Assembly: GCA_035968315.1 (NCBI GenBank)
Contig: JAVYIN010000003.1
Location: 248,001 to 312,000 of the forward strand
Source of the DNA: Nitrospira sp.
GTDB lineage: Bacteria > Nitrospirota > Nitrospiria > Nitrospirales > Nitrospiraceae
DNA: 64,000 nucleotides
Direction of reading: 5' to 3'
Below the pieces are notes generated by a model. The model did not search any database, was not told where the DNA came from, and saw only the letters and a list, made by a program, of their open reading frames with translations. Made by a program: the position numbers and the translations under genes. Position 1 is the stretch's first letter; each line of letters starts with the position of its first letter. This document shows, in pieces, positions 1 through 8,883 of this stretch.

Positions 1-429
1 ATCCATGTTGATCACTTCCACCGCATGCCCATTCCGCACGATCGTCATAAAGGGCAGAAACAAACAGTCGCGCGCCTCGATCAGGGGCACGGAAATTTCA
101 AACGGCTTGCCCGACTCCACCCCCTCCAGGAGCACGATCGCATCCTTCAACCCCGCATTCGGCCCGACCACAAAATCTCGGAGCAGCCGCCAGCCACGGC
201 CATTCGAGATGCGTCCGCAATAGGCCGGATCGGGAAAGGTAATCAGGTTGAAGCCCTTGGGCTCGGGAATCGGACCATCCAGCCGCACGACACCTTCGAT
301 GGATCCGCCATGCGGCACGTCCACCACTTCATATGCCGCCGCCGGCAACACACCAACCGCCAGAACCAGCAGCCAGAGGGCCGCTATCGCCGCCTTGCTT
401 GCCCGCTGCCAAACCGCCTTGCCATTCAC
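1..429 (-). CDS. Secreted cupredoxin-like / carboxypeptidase-regulatory-like protein (3' end outside window)
   Basis: The reading frame runs off the left edge, so only about 143 N-terminal residues are visible. I chose the GTG at 429 because GGAGG lies 8 bases upstream; an in-frame ATG at 444 is the alternative. The N-terminus is a clear signal peptide (hydrophobic WLLVLAVGVLPAAA, then YEVVDV). The mature part has GGSIEGVVRLDG followed by P-rich spacing and DPAYCG, a pattern of periplasmic beta-sandwich proteins related to cupredoxins and methylamine-utilization-type proteins. It lies just downstream of the multicopper oxidase on the same strand, so a partner role in copper or electron handling is plausible but is inference. 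Copper ligands expected near the C-terminus are not in view. Confidence 0.6.
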   Translation of the reverse strand, partial: MNGKAVWQRASKAAIAALWLLVLAVGVLPAAAYEVVDVPHGGSIEGVVRLDGPIPEPKGFNLITFPDPAYCGRISNGRGWRLLRDFVVGPNAGLKDAIVLLEGVESGKPFEISVPLIEARDCLFLPFMTIVRNGHAVEVINMD

Positions 430-487
430 CGCGTCGTCCTCCATCCGGATGTGAATTTGCACCGCGTCCGCATCGTATCAAAAGGCC

Positions 488-527
488 GCCACAAAGCAAA
501 AGGGGGAAGCCTTTCGGCTTCCCCCTT
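488..527 (-). terminator. Rho-independent terminator of the multicopper oxidase gene
   Basis: A perfect 12-bp stem (AAGGGGGAAGCC pairing with GGCTTCCCCCTT, positions 500-511 and 516-527) closes a 4-base loop. Read on the minus strand it is followed by TTTTGCTTTG. It lies 43 bases after the oxidase stop codon and just before the truncated gene's start, so it should separate or attenuate the two. Confidence 0.85.
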
Positions 528-569
528 CGCGATCGCCCATGCCCCCGCCGCAAGGCAGGAGGCCGGAGA

Positions 570-3500
570 TTACTTTACGGACACCGGGATCGCCATCGCC
601 GGCGGTTCAGCCGACGCGCTCTTCATCCCGGCCGCCGCTCCGTGCAGCGGCAAGAGCCGCTGATCGCCGGACGGCAACACCCGCACATACCCCCACTGGC
701 CGGACTGCGAGTACGGCAACCGCTGGTTGCTGTACACATAGTCGCCAGGCAGGCGATAGGGACCGCCCGCGGAGGGGATAAAGGCATCGATCGTCTCAGA
801 GCCGGAGAACTCCACGACACTGATCTGATCCGCGCCGCGCATGAAGGGCTCGATCGGCCACTCGTGCTTCTCGACGCTGAACATGCCGTTTTGTTCGTTG
901 CTCACACCCAGCACGTGAATGCGCACGGGATCGCCGGCATGCGCCTCGATCAGAGGCGTCGCGGGATCCTCGGGCTTGTCCGCCTTGCAAGGCTGGAACA
1001 CCTTGCCCAGCGAGCAGCCCTGCTCTTCACGGAACTTGTACGGCTCGGACCGGTAGTTCACACCGGTCAGGCCCGCCACGTTCTGCACATAGGGCATGAA
1101 GCTCGTGCCGATGATGTTGTCTTCGTCCTGGAAGAACAACGCCACGTCACGATAGTTCGGCCGGTTTTCCATGCCGGGCAACGAGTGATCGAGGATCACG
1201 TCGGCCGCCCAGGCATTCTTGTTCGTCAAATCGGCACCGGTCTTCGGATCGCGGTACTTGGCGCCCTTCGGGCCCACCACGATGGCGCCGAACAGCCCGT
1301 TGCGCGGATTGGTCATCGCATTGCCCCAATCCCACACCAACGAGGTCGTCTCGCCGTTGAACGGATCCGCGTAGTACGTATAGGTCCGCTCCGCGCCCGG
1401 CGCGATCGTCTGATCGCCGGGGTTCATGCCGATGTTGGCGCCCATCGAATCCTTCGGGTCGAACGCCAGCCCGATGGCCGAGAAGGACGCCTTGCTCTCC
1501 TTCATCTTGTTCTTCAGATTCACCTTCACGCAATCGCCCACGTTCACGCGGAGCGTGAGGGGCATCGGCTGCGCGCCGCTCGCCACCTTGGCGGTATCTT
1601 CCTCCAAGGCGTAGATCTTCGCGTCCGGATTGGTCATGAGGATCTTCCGCTCGAAGTCCACTTCGATGGTCTCAGGAGCCTTCGCGTTGAACTTCATGGA
1701 CGGATAATCCAGCGCCACCACATTGAACGACTTCACCGGAGCATCCGCCGGACACACCGGCAGGGCCTTCGGGATTTCGTTCTTCGTGGAGAAGCCCGAC
1801 GTGAGCTTCTTCAGATCGGCCTGTTCCTTGTCATACACGCGCACGATACCCCAACCGCCCTCGGAGAACTTTGAGGACCGGCCGTTGAAGTGAATGTAGT
1901 CGCCGGCCTGCAAGCGAGGCCCACCGGCCTGCGGCACCACGAGATCGTAGCGCTCCGCAATACCGACGTGCATCGAATTCTTGCGATTGGCGTCACCGGC
2001 ATAGCGCTCCGAGAGGAACGTATGGCCGGAAATCGTCCAGACCATCGACTCGTTCATGAGGGTATGCAGGAGACGGAATACCATCGTGTCTCCCACATAG
2101 GCCCTCAAGGTCGGCGTATAGGGATCGCCGTGGACGTTGCTGTTGAAGATCTGCGACGAATCAGGATTGGTCGCCAACCGCTGCGCGATCGGAGCCGCCC
2201 TGAAATTCAATCCGCTGCCGGTGGTGTGCGTGCCACCATTCAAGAACGGCATCGGCGTCATGTAGATCTTGTCCGGCATCATGAACGACACGGTCTTGCC
2301 GGCCTCGAGCGCCACTTCAATCGGCTGCCCGGGAGGATTGCCCGCGGTCACGACGTTGACGGTGTGCGGCACGGTGTCGTGCACCTGCACCATCAACTCA
2401 CGGAAGCTGTTGTTCACGCCATGACCCACCGGCTCGACGGTCCGGATGTCGGCGATGGGGCCGCTCCGCACTTCCTTGCCGGTCTTCGGATCATGATAGG
2501 TGGACCCGACCGGTTCGGCGATGAAGGTGCCGAACCCGCCGTGCGGCCAGGTGGTCGCGCCGAACGCATGGTCGTGCCAGAACACGGTGCCCACGTCCGC
2601 ATCGACCCAGAACCGCTGCCGGACGAACTCGACCGTCACGATGTCGTTCGCCGGATGGTCGTTCTTCAGGCCCTTCGCCAAGGTGATCGTGTTGCCGTTG
2701 ATCGCCTTGATGCGGGAGATTTCATTGCCCTTCACGTTATCGGCGCCCACCATGATGAGGGTGCCCACGTGATACTGCTTCGCGTTCTTCACCGTGATGC
2801 TGCTGGCGCCCTTCTTGGCCGCCGCCGTCAACGGCGTGTTCATCGGGGCCGGGAGGCCCTTCGGATTCTTCTTCTCCAGCATCGTGAACGGACGGACCGA
2901 CTGCTCATAGGAGAAGCCGGTGATCACGCCGTCCGACGCCTGGTTGTCGAACTGCAGGAAATGCCAATGGGTGTTGATCTTCGACGACTGGAAGTTCGTG
3001 TAGTCGTCGTCGTCCCATTCGCTGGTCAACGTCCAATCGAGGCAGTCATAGATGTTGCCGCGCACGACCAGCGGATACTTCAGGTCGTCGTTGGCGCGGA
3101 CCGCCGCCTCTTCTTCATGCAGCACATAGATCAACCCGTTCGGATCGACCACGGCCGGCTCCTTGCCCTGCGCCTTGGCGATCTTGATCGGCATCTTCAC
3201 GAAGTGGACATTGTAGTGCTTCCGTCCGGCATTCTCCGGGCAGAGGCTCCACACGCCGTTTTCTCCGGGCAAGGCCTGATCGACACTCTCGTCCCCGTTG
3301 GCATCCCGGCGGATCATCTCCAGCCAGGGCGCGCCGACGTGGTTCGGCGAGAACATCACGCGCCGGCCGAAGTGCGGCGTCAGATGCGGCCAGGCCACCT
3401 TGCCGGTCATCGGCTCGAACATGATCGGGTGCCGCTTGCCGGGGTGCGTGGACTTGTACTTGGGATTGTCGACTTCGCTCTCCCGTTCGCTCATCGCCAC

Positions 3501-5429
3501 GTTGCCGTTCCACGTCCAATCCAGGACGGTGGCATCGTACGACTGCGTCTGGCCCTTTTCGTCATCCTTGTGGCCAGGCTTGCCCATGGTGGGCAGCTGC
3601 ATGGCGACCCAATCCTTGATGTTGATGACGGCCGGGTTGCCCTTCCAATTGCTCTTGCCCTTGTCGGTAATCGTGAACTGCTTGCCGAACCAGTCCACGG
3701 TCTGGCCGATCAGCTTGTCCGACGCAATCGGGGTCTTGATGCGGCCCTTGCGGTCCGGCAACTCGCGGAGATCCGGCATCACGTCGTTCCGCAGATCGCC
3801 CTGCTGGATCGTGTTGTACACGCGCCAGTAGCCCCACATGCCCGCCACATAATGGTGCGCGACGTGGCAATGAAAGAGGAAGTCGCCGGCCAGCTGCTGG
3901 CAGAGACCGGACCCGCACTCGGTTTCGAGGTCGAGCGCTTCGGACGGCCCGATGACTTCCACGTCCACGCGGTCGGTCTTGGCGCGGATGACCGGATACT
4001 TGACCGGCCCGTTCGTGCTGGTCGCCCAGAGGTTCATGTCATCGATCGCCCGCGGGCTGCGCGGCCACCGGATCGTGCCTCCGTGCGGATGGTGGCTGTG
4101 GAACACTTCCGATCCACCGTGCACCAGGCGGAACTTCGCCGGGTCACCGATGTAGGAGCGGGGGATCGTCGGCGACGGATCGCCGAACGTATAGGAGCTG
4201 TACCCCATCGACTCATCCTCGAAGCCGAAGTACTCGTGCTGCACATGCATATTGTTGATGCCGAAGGGCTCGCTGCGATAGTTGATCGCGCGGCCACCCG
4301 GACGATAGGCGTCCGTCAACGGATCGCGCTGCGGCAAGAAGTCACCCTTCTTGTTCAGCGGACGGAAGGCCTCATCACCGACTTCATGGTAGTAGAGCAC
4401 GAATTCGCGGAAATCCGGGCCCGTGCCGTTCTTGATCATGACCTGCCAGCCGCTGCTGGCGGGGGTCGCATCCCCGCTGCCGAGGGCTTCCCAGTAGGAC
4501 GAGCCGCGCGGCTCGACGACGAAGGACCCGAACATGCCCATGACCGTGAGCTCACGGTCGTTGCTGAACGTATGGAACTGGCGCACGCCTTCCTGCGTGT
4601 TCGGGTGGATGTACCACTCGAAATCGCCGCTCTTATCCTTGGCGACGATCGTATCCGAGTTCGTCGTGGTCGCCGCGGCGCCCGTCGCGCTCACCACCAT
4701 GGATGAACCATGGATGTGGAGGCTGACCTCTTCGCCGCCTTCCAGCTTGTTGCTCAGCTTGATCTTGAGGCAATCGCCCTGGTTGGCGCGGATGGTCAGG
4801 GGTTGAATCCACTGGGCTTGCACGCCGGGAATGATGGCTCCGGGATCGAAACCTTCCTTCTCGCGCGCGGCCTTGTTCGTCGCCTCTTCCGCACGGACCT
4901 TGTCGAGGTTCTCATCGAGCACGTACATGTAGCCCGGATAGAAATCGAGCCACTGATTCAAGGTAATCTCGACGTTGATCGCGGACACGTTGTACTGCTT
5001 CACCGGCGCCGTCGCGGGGCACTTGCCGCCGCCGGTCATGGCCACCGGCTCAACGCGCGGATCGGACACCAGCAACATGTCCTGCCCGCCCGCACCGTAC
5101 TGGTGCATCATGGACTGGGTGTTGTACATGCCGGTGTTGACGCCTTGCACCTGCGGATCCTGGCTCATGTGCTCCATGATTCGCTGATGCTGCTGCTCGA
5201 CCATCGACGACCGCTCGCCCTTTCCGGACATCGCGTCTTCGACGATCGTCTGACCTTTGAGTTGTTCCGCCCACGCGGGAAGCTGATGATTCATCGCGAC
5301 TTGATGCGTCGCGTGACCAGCTGAACTGGAAGTCTCAGCCGATGCCAGCGGAGCCCCGAACAGGGCTACCGCTGCCATCATGCCGAGCATGCGGGTAGGT
5401 ACACTACCCCGTACCGTACGAAATAACAT
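570..5429 (-). CDS. Very large secreted multicopper oxidase with six cupredoxin domains
   Basis: This is a 1619-residue exported protein with an N-terminal signal peptide (MLGMMAAVALFGAPLASA). The start is supported by AAGGAGG upstream of ATG 5429. I can delimit six cupredoxin-like domains, roughly at residues 170-350, 370-590, 640-1010, 1030-1250, 1270-1440 and 1450-1600. Copper motifs are LHIHG near 239 (domain 1), HSHHPHGG near 445 and FHCHVAHHYVAGMW near 520 (domain 2; type-1 Cys with a Met-type axial ligand), and NTHWHF near 820 and FWHDHAF near 950 (domain 3). Domains 4-6 show no full set. Size and domain number resemble ceruloplasmin and MnxG-type manganese oxidases rather than three-domain laccases. 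It probably oxidises a metal or small reductant with O2 in the periplasm or at the cell surface; the substrate cannot be read from sequence. Confidence 0.85.
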   Translation of the reverse strand: MLFRTVRGSVPTRMLGMMAAVALFGAPLASAETSSSAGHATHQVAMNHQLPAWAEQLKGQTIVEDAMSGKGERSSMVEQQHQRIMEHMSQDPQVQGVNTGMYNTQSMMHQYGAGGQDMLLVSDPRVEPVAMTGGGKCPATAPVKQYNVSAINVEITLNQWLDFYPGYMYVLDENLDKVRAEEATNKAAREKEGFDPGAIIPGVQAQWIQPLTIRANQGDCLKIKLSNKLEGGEEVSLHIHGSSMVVSATGAAATTTNSDTIVAKDKSGDFEWYIHPNTQEGVRQFHTFSNDRELTVMGMFGSFVVEPRGSSYWEALGSGDATPASSGWQVMIKNGTGPDFREFVLYYHEVGDEAFRPLNKKGDFLPQRDPLTDAYRPGGRAINYRSEPFGINNMHVQHEYFGFEDESMGYSSYTFGDPSPTIPRSYIGDPAKFRLVHGGSEVFHSHHPHGGTIRWPRSPRAIDDMNLWATSTNGPVKYPVIRAKTDRVDVEVIGPSEALDLETECGSGLCQQLAGDFLFHCHVAHHYVAGMWGYWRVYNTIQQGDLRNDVMPDLRELPDRKGRIKTPIASDKLIGQTVDWFGKQFTITDKGKSNWKGNPAVINIKDWVAMQLPTMGKPGHKDDEKGQTQSYDATVLDWTWNGNVAMSERESEVDNPKYKSTHPGKRHPIMFEPMTGKVAWPHLTPHFGRRVMFSPNHVGAPWLEMIRRDANGDESVDQALPGENGVWSLCPENAGRKHYNVHFVKMPIKIAKAQGKEPAVVDPNGLIYVLHEEEAAVRANDDLKYPLVVRGNIYDCLDWTLTSEWDDDDYTNFQSSKINTHWHFLQFDNQASDGVITGFSYEQSVRPFTMLEKKNPKGLPAPMNTPLTAAAKKGASSITVKNAKQYHVGTLIMVGADNVKGNEISRIKAINGNTITLAKGLKNDHPANDIVTVEFVRQRFWVDADVGTVFWHDHAFGATTWPHGGFGTFIAEPVGSTYHDPKTGKEVRSGPIADIRTVEPVGHGVNNSFRELMVQVHDTVPHTVNVVTAGNPPGQPIEVALEAGKTVSFMMPDKIYMTPMPFLNGGTHTTGSGLNFRAAPIAQRLATNPDSSQIFNSNVHGDPYTPTLRAYVGDTMVFRLLHTLMNESMVWTISGHTFLSERYAGDANRKNSMHVGIAERYDLVVPQAGGPRLQAGDYIHFNGRSSKFSEGGWGIVRVYDKEQADLKKLTSGFSTKNEIPKALPVCPADAPVKSFNVVALDYPSMKFNAKAPETIEVDFERKILMTNPDAKIYALEEDTAKVASGAQPMPLTLRVNVGDCVKVNLKNKMKESKASFSAIGLAFDPKDSMGANIGMNPGDQTIAPGAERTYTYYADPFNGETTSLVWDWGNAMTNPRNGLFGAIVVGPKGAKYRDPKTGADLTNKNAWAADVILDHSLPGMENRPNYRDVALFFQDEDNIIGTSFMPYVQNVAGLTGVNYRSEPYKFREEQGCSLGKVFQPCKADKPEDPATPLIEAHAGDPVRIHVLGVSNEQNGMFSVEKHEWPIEPFMRGADQISVVEFSGSETIDAFIPSAGGPYRLPGDYVYSNQRLPYSQSGQWGYVRVLPSGDQRLLPLHGAAAGMKSASAEPPAMAIPVSVK

Positions 5430-5781
5430 GGACCGGCCTCCTTGTTATGATGAACGATGCAGAAATAAAACCTATGACACGGAATGTAACGACTGCGGTT
5501 TACATAGTAGGCTCCATTGTACAAACGAACACACGGCCCCCCTCGCGGGGAGGCCGCACGATACTGAACTTGAAAGTCTGTGTCAACCCCTTTGGACAGT
5601 CATACCCGCTCAGGCCATGACGCAAGGCCAGCGTACAGGCCTCAGGAATTTTTCCGAATTCACTCATGGCGAGACTGGTAGCGAGGGCGGCGGCGTCCAT
5701 CGGGGGATTTGGGCATTTAGGCCTATCCCGCCTAGGCCCTCATCTTTTTCCTCCGTTCTCGGATTGTGCGATAATGCACCC
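5430..5781. other. Divergent intergenic region with the oxidase leader
   Basis: This 352-base gap separates the minus-strand oxidase from the plus-strand transporter. It holds a probable minus-strand promoter at 5558-5586. Between that and the oxidase start it holds a GC-rich hairpin at about 5536-5557 (GGCC-rich arms around CGCG), which would lie in the transcript leader. I see no gene here. I could not identify a convincing plus-strand promoter. Confidence 0.5.
5558..5586 (-). promoter_or_regulatory. Sigma-70-like promoter for the multicopper oxidase
   Basis: On the minus strand TTGACA (5586-5581) is followed after 17 bases by TATCGT (5563-5558). The -35 is a perfect consensus match and the -10 matches four of six. 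It would give a leader of about 120 bases. Confidence 0.45.
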
Positions 5782-7605
5782 ATGATTATAAAACGTTGGC
5801 TCGTCGGCGACCCGCTGAAAACGGCGCAAGCCGCGCACGAACGGCTCTCGAAAACCCTGGCCCTGGCCGTCTTTTCATCGGACGCCCTCTCGTCCGTGGC
5901 CTACGCGACAGAAGAAATCCTCCTCGTCTTGGTGCCGGCCAGCATCGCCTTCGCCCAGTTTTCAATTCCGATCAGTCTCATGATCGTGCTGCTCCTGGCC
6001 ATCCTCACCGTGTCCTACTCACAGATCATCTTCGAGTATCCCGAAGGCGGAGGCGCCTATATCGTGTCCAAATCGAATCTGGGCGAGTGGCCCGGACTGA
6101 CCGCGGCCGCCTCCCTCATGATCGATTATGTGCTCACGGTCGCCGTCAGCGTCGCGGCAGGCATTGCGGCGATCACCTCGGCCATCCCGAGCTTGTTTCC
6201 CCATCGCACGGCGCTGGGCGTCTTCGCCATTGTCGCCGTCCTGCTGGTCAATCTTCGCGGCGTGCGGGAATCGGGGAAATTCTTCGCCATCCCGACGTAT
6301 CTGTTCATCGGCGCACTCCTGCTCATGCTGGGCATCGGCGGCGGGCAACTGATCATGGGGCAACTGATGCCGGTCACCCCCCCGGATCTCGCCGGTCAAG
6401 CCGCCGTCGAATCGCTGTCGATCTTCCTGATCCTTCGCGCCTTCTCCTCCGGATGTACCGCGCTCACCGGCGTCGAAGTGATTTCCAACGGCGTCTCCGC
6501 CTTCCGCGCGCCCGAACCGAAAAATGCGGCGATCACCATGGGCGTAATGGCCGCCGTCTTGGCGACGCTCTTCATGGGAATCAGCACGCTGGCGTTTCAT
6601 CTCGGCGTGATCCCGAAAGAAAGCGAGACCGTCATCTCGCAGGTCGCCCGCGCCATCTTCGGCGAGGGGGCGTTCTACTATTTGGTTCAAGCCACGACGA
6701 TGATGATTCTTATTTTGGCGGCGAACAGCGCCTTTGCCGGGTTCCCCCGCCTCGCCTCATTGCTGGCGCGAGACAGCTTCATGCCGCACCAGATGGCCGT
6801 GATGGGGGACCGTCTGGTCTTTTCAAACGGTGTCATCATCCTCGGAGTCTTCTCCTGCCTCTTGATTGTCTTGTTTCAAGGCGATACCCACGCCCTGATC
6901 CCGCTGTACGCCGTCGGCGTGTTCCTCTCCTTCACCCTGTCGCAGGCCGGGATGGTCAAGCGCTGGCTCATCAAGCGGGGGCCCCACTGGAAAACGAAGC
7001 TCGCCATCAATGGCGTTGGAGCCCTGACCACGGCCATTGCCACGATCATTATCGCCAGCACCAAGTTCATGCATGGCGCCTGGATCGTGATCGTGCTGAT
7101 CCCGCTCTTCATCATGATGTTTCGCGGCATCCGCTCGCATTACAAAGCCGTGTCCGAACAAATTACCTTGGACCGCCGGGGTGCCCGGCCACCCATGCCG
7201 CGGCGCAACATCGTGGTCCTGCCGATTAGCGGCGTGAACCGCGCCGTCGTGCGCGCCGTCGACTATGCGCGCAGCCGTCCGGGGGAAGTGCGGGCCGTGC
7301 TCGTTGACCTCGACCCCGAAGAAACGGCCAAGATCGAAATTCAGTGGGCGCAATGGGGCTGCGGCGTGAATCTCATTGCCCTCCCCTCTCCCTACCGTTC
7401 CGTCCTCGGCTCCCTGCTCGACTACATCGAAGAAATTCTCGAAAAAGAACCGGACACCTGGGTCACCGTCGTGATCCCGGAAATTCTCCCCGCTCGCTGG
7501 TGGCAAAATATCCTGCACAACCAACGAGCCCTCATGCTCAAAGCGGCGCTGTTGTTCAAGGATCGCGTCGTGCTGACGGATGTGCCCTTCCACCTGACGA
7601 GGTGA
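5782..7605 (+). CDS. KimA-like APC-superfamily potassium transporter
   Basis: This 607-residue inner-membrane protein has about 12 hydrophobic segments and a C-terminal cytosolic domain of about 150 residues. Start ATG 5782 was chosen over upstream in-frame codons because homology begins at MIIKRWLVGDPLK. The N-terminus closely resembles Bacillus KimA (YdaO): SSDALSSVAYATEEIL and a first-half motif MIDYVLTVAVS. The residues aligning with KimA's K+-site Asp and Tyr are present as D34, Y41 and D115. The length equals that of KimA. The family is a proton-coupled K+ importer, regulated by c-di-AMP in Gram-positives; regulation here is unknown. Many databases label such proteins only as APC family permease or amino acid permease, so substrate specificity is inferred. 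Confidence 0.8.
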   Translation: MIIKRWLVGDPLKTAQAAHERLSKTLALAVFSSDALSSVAYATEEILLVLVPASIAFAQFSIPISLMIVLLLAILTVSYSQIIFEYPEGGGAYIVSKSNLGEWPGLTAAASLMIDYVLTVAVSVAAGIAAITSAIPSLFPHRTALGVFAIVAVLLVNLRGVRESGKFFAIPTYLFIGALLLMLGIGGGQLIMGQLMPVTPPDLAGQAAVESLSIFLILRAFSSGCTALTGVEVISNGVSAFRAPEPKNAAITMGVMAAVLATLFMGISTLAFHLGVIPKESETVISQVARAIFGEGAFYYLVQATTMMILILAANSAFAGFPRLASLLARDSFMPHQMAVMGDRLVFSNGVIILGVFSCLLIVLFQGDTHALIPLYAVGVFLSFTLSQAGMVKRWLIKRGPHWKTKLAINGVGALTTAIATIIIASTKFMHGAWIVIVLIPLFIMMFRGIRSHYKAVSEQITLDRRGARPPMPRRNIVVLPISGVNRAVVRAVDYARSRPGEVRAVLVDLDPEETAKIEIQWAQWGCGVNLIALPSPYRSVLGSLLDYIEEILEKEPDTWVTVVIPEILPARWWQNILHNQRALMLKAALLFKDRVVLTDVPFHLTR

Positions 7606-7608
7606 CCC

Positions 7609-8733
7609 GTGCCGCGTGAAGCGTTAGACGTGAAACGTAAAACGGAGGGAGTGACAGCCGCCGTCTTCGCGCTGGCTCTGCTCCTCGGCGCCCCGTCAGA
7701 ACAGGCCTGGGCCTTCAAGATTATTTCACCCACCGACGGCGCCAGGCTGAAGTCGGGGCAAACCGTCACCGCCCAGGTCGACCTCGGCGCAGACACCGCC
7801 ATCGTGAAAGTCCGCTACTACTGGTACGGGGAACAGGCCGACACCCTCGTGCAGCAGGACGACTCCGACGCCTCGACCATGCCACAACAGGACAAGCTGG
7901 CCGATGACAAGTATTCGCAGAAAGACAGCATCACCGGCGCGCCGGTCGTTGCGGTGGCCGCCCTCTCGTCCGGATTCGACCAGACCCCACCGTTCGGCGG
8001 CACGTTGAAAGTCCCGAAAGAAGCCGTGGGACCGATGCGCCTCTTGGCCGTGGCGGAAATCTCACGCGGACGCCTGGGTACCCGAACCGTGTTCGACGAA
8101 GTCATCGTGAAGGTGGAGCCGGACGCAGCACTGCAGACCATCGACTTCGAGACCGACAAGCCGTTGCAACTGGGACGCGCTGGACAATCCTCGGCCTTCG
8201 GTCATGTTGACTCGATGGGCAAGATCTTCGAGCTGCCGGTCGTGGGCGAATTCGCCGACGGCATCGTGCGCCCGATCCCCACGCCATCCAGCGGCACCAG
8301 CTACCACAGCTCTGACGCCAACGTCATCAAGGTCCTGAATGACGGGATGCTGCAGATCGTCGGCAACGGCAAAGCGACTCTTACCGTAACCAACCGGGGC
8401 AAGCAGGCCTCGCTCGATGTGAATGTGACCGTGAACGACGAGCCGAATGAACCGCCGGTGGCCGATGCAGGGCCGAACAAGACGGTGAAAGCCGGCATGA
8501 AGGTGAAGCTGAACGGCTTGAAGAGCCGCGATCCGGAAGGCGAAGCCCTGTACTATGCCTGGAGCCAGATCCGCGGCAGCAAAGTCCCCCTGCTGGACGT
8601 GAACAATGCCGAGGCGTCCTTCCTCGCGCCGACCGTCTCCGAAAAACGCACCTACCGCTTCAAACTGCGCGTGACGGATAAGAAAGGGGCGGACTCACTG
8701 CCGGCATTTGTGGATGTGGTGGTGGAGCCATAA
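7609..8733 (+). CDS. Exported PKD/Ig-like beta-sandwich protein
   Basis: The GTG at 7609 starts four bases after the transporter stop. GTG 7630 is an equally good start and gives a cleaner signal peptide (MKRKTEG, then a hydrophobic run ending EQAWA). After the signal come FKIISPTDGARLKSGQTV, typical of an Ig-like N-terminal domain, a middle region without recognised family, and a C-terminal PKD/REJ-like domain (PPVADAGPNKTVKAG with SRDPEGEALYYAWSQ). It probably acts in the periplasm or on the surface as an adhesive or scaffold module. Tight coupling to the transporter suggests co-transcription but no shared function is evident. Confidence 0.65.
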   Translation: MPREALDVKRKTEGVTAAVFALALLLGAPSEQAWAFKIISPTDGARLKSGQTVTAQVDLGADTAIVKVRYYWYGEQADTLVQQDDSDASTMPQQDKLADDKYSQKDSITGAPVVAVAALSSGFDQTPPFGGTLKVPKEAVGPMRLLAVAEISRGRLGTRTVFDEVIVKVEPDAALQTIDFETDKPLQLGRAGQSSAFGHVDSMGKIFELPVVGEFADGIVRPIPTPSSGTSYHSSDANVIKVLNDGMLQIVGNGKATLTVTNRGKQASLDVNVTVNDEPNEPPVADAGPNKTVKAGMKVKLNGLKSRDPEGEALYYAWSQIRGSKVPLLDVNNAEASFLAPTVSEKRTYRFKLRVTDKKGADSLPAFVDVVVEP

Positions 8734-8734
8734 C

Positions 8735-8856
8735 GGCTGCTGAAAAAGGCCCCCAGCGGCGTTCTCAGTCGTGTGCCTCCCTGCGACGTACCCTCTCGGG
8801 TACGCCTCAGTCGCCCCACTCCTTGCGGCCTTGCTGGATAGCCTTTTTGAGCAGCC
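8735..8856 (+). repeat. Extragenic inverted-repeat element, copy 1
   Basis: The ends are GGCTGCTGAAAAAGGC (8735-8750) and GCCTTTTTGAGCAGCC (8841-8856), inverted repeats with one mismatch over 16 bases. The interior contains CCAGCGGCGTTCTCAG and a GTACCC/GGGTAC hairpin. It begins one base after the stop codon of the upstream gene. It encodes no protein. A diverged copy lies at 15007-15259 on the opposite strand. Confidence 0.75.
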
Positions 8857-8883
8857 TATCCGAAAGGATATCCGAGTATCATC

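Noticed and set aside
333-1874. 513-codon plus-strand frame over the oxidase 3' end
   Set aside because: No ribosome site and an Arg/His-rich product; it crosses the terminator and two real minus-strand genes.
1890-4706. 938-codon open frame antisense to the multicopper oxidase
   Set aside because: It is a composition shadow of the GC-rich oxidase gene. The translated product is rich in His and Arg without domains, and the oxidase frame has clear motifs and a ribosome site.
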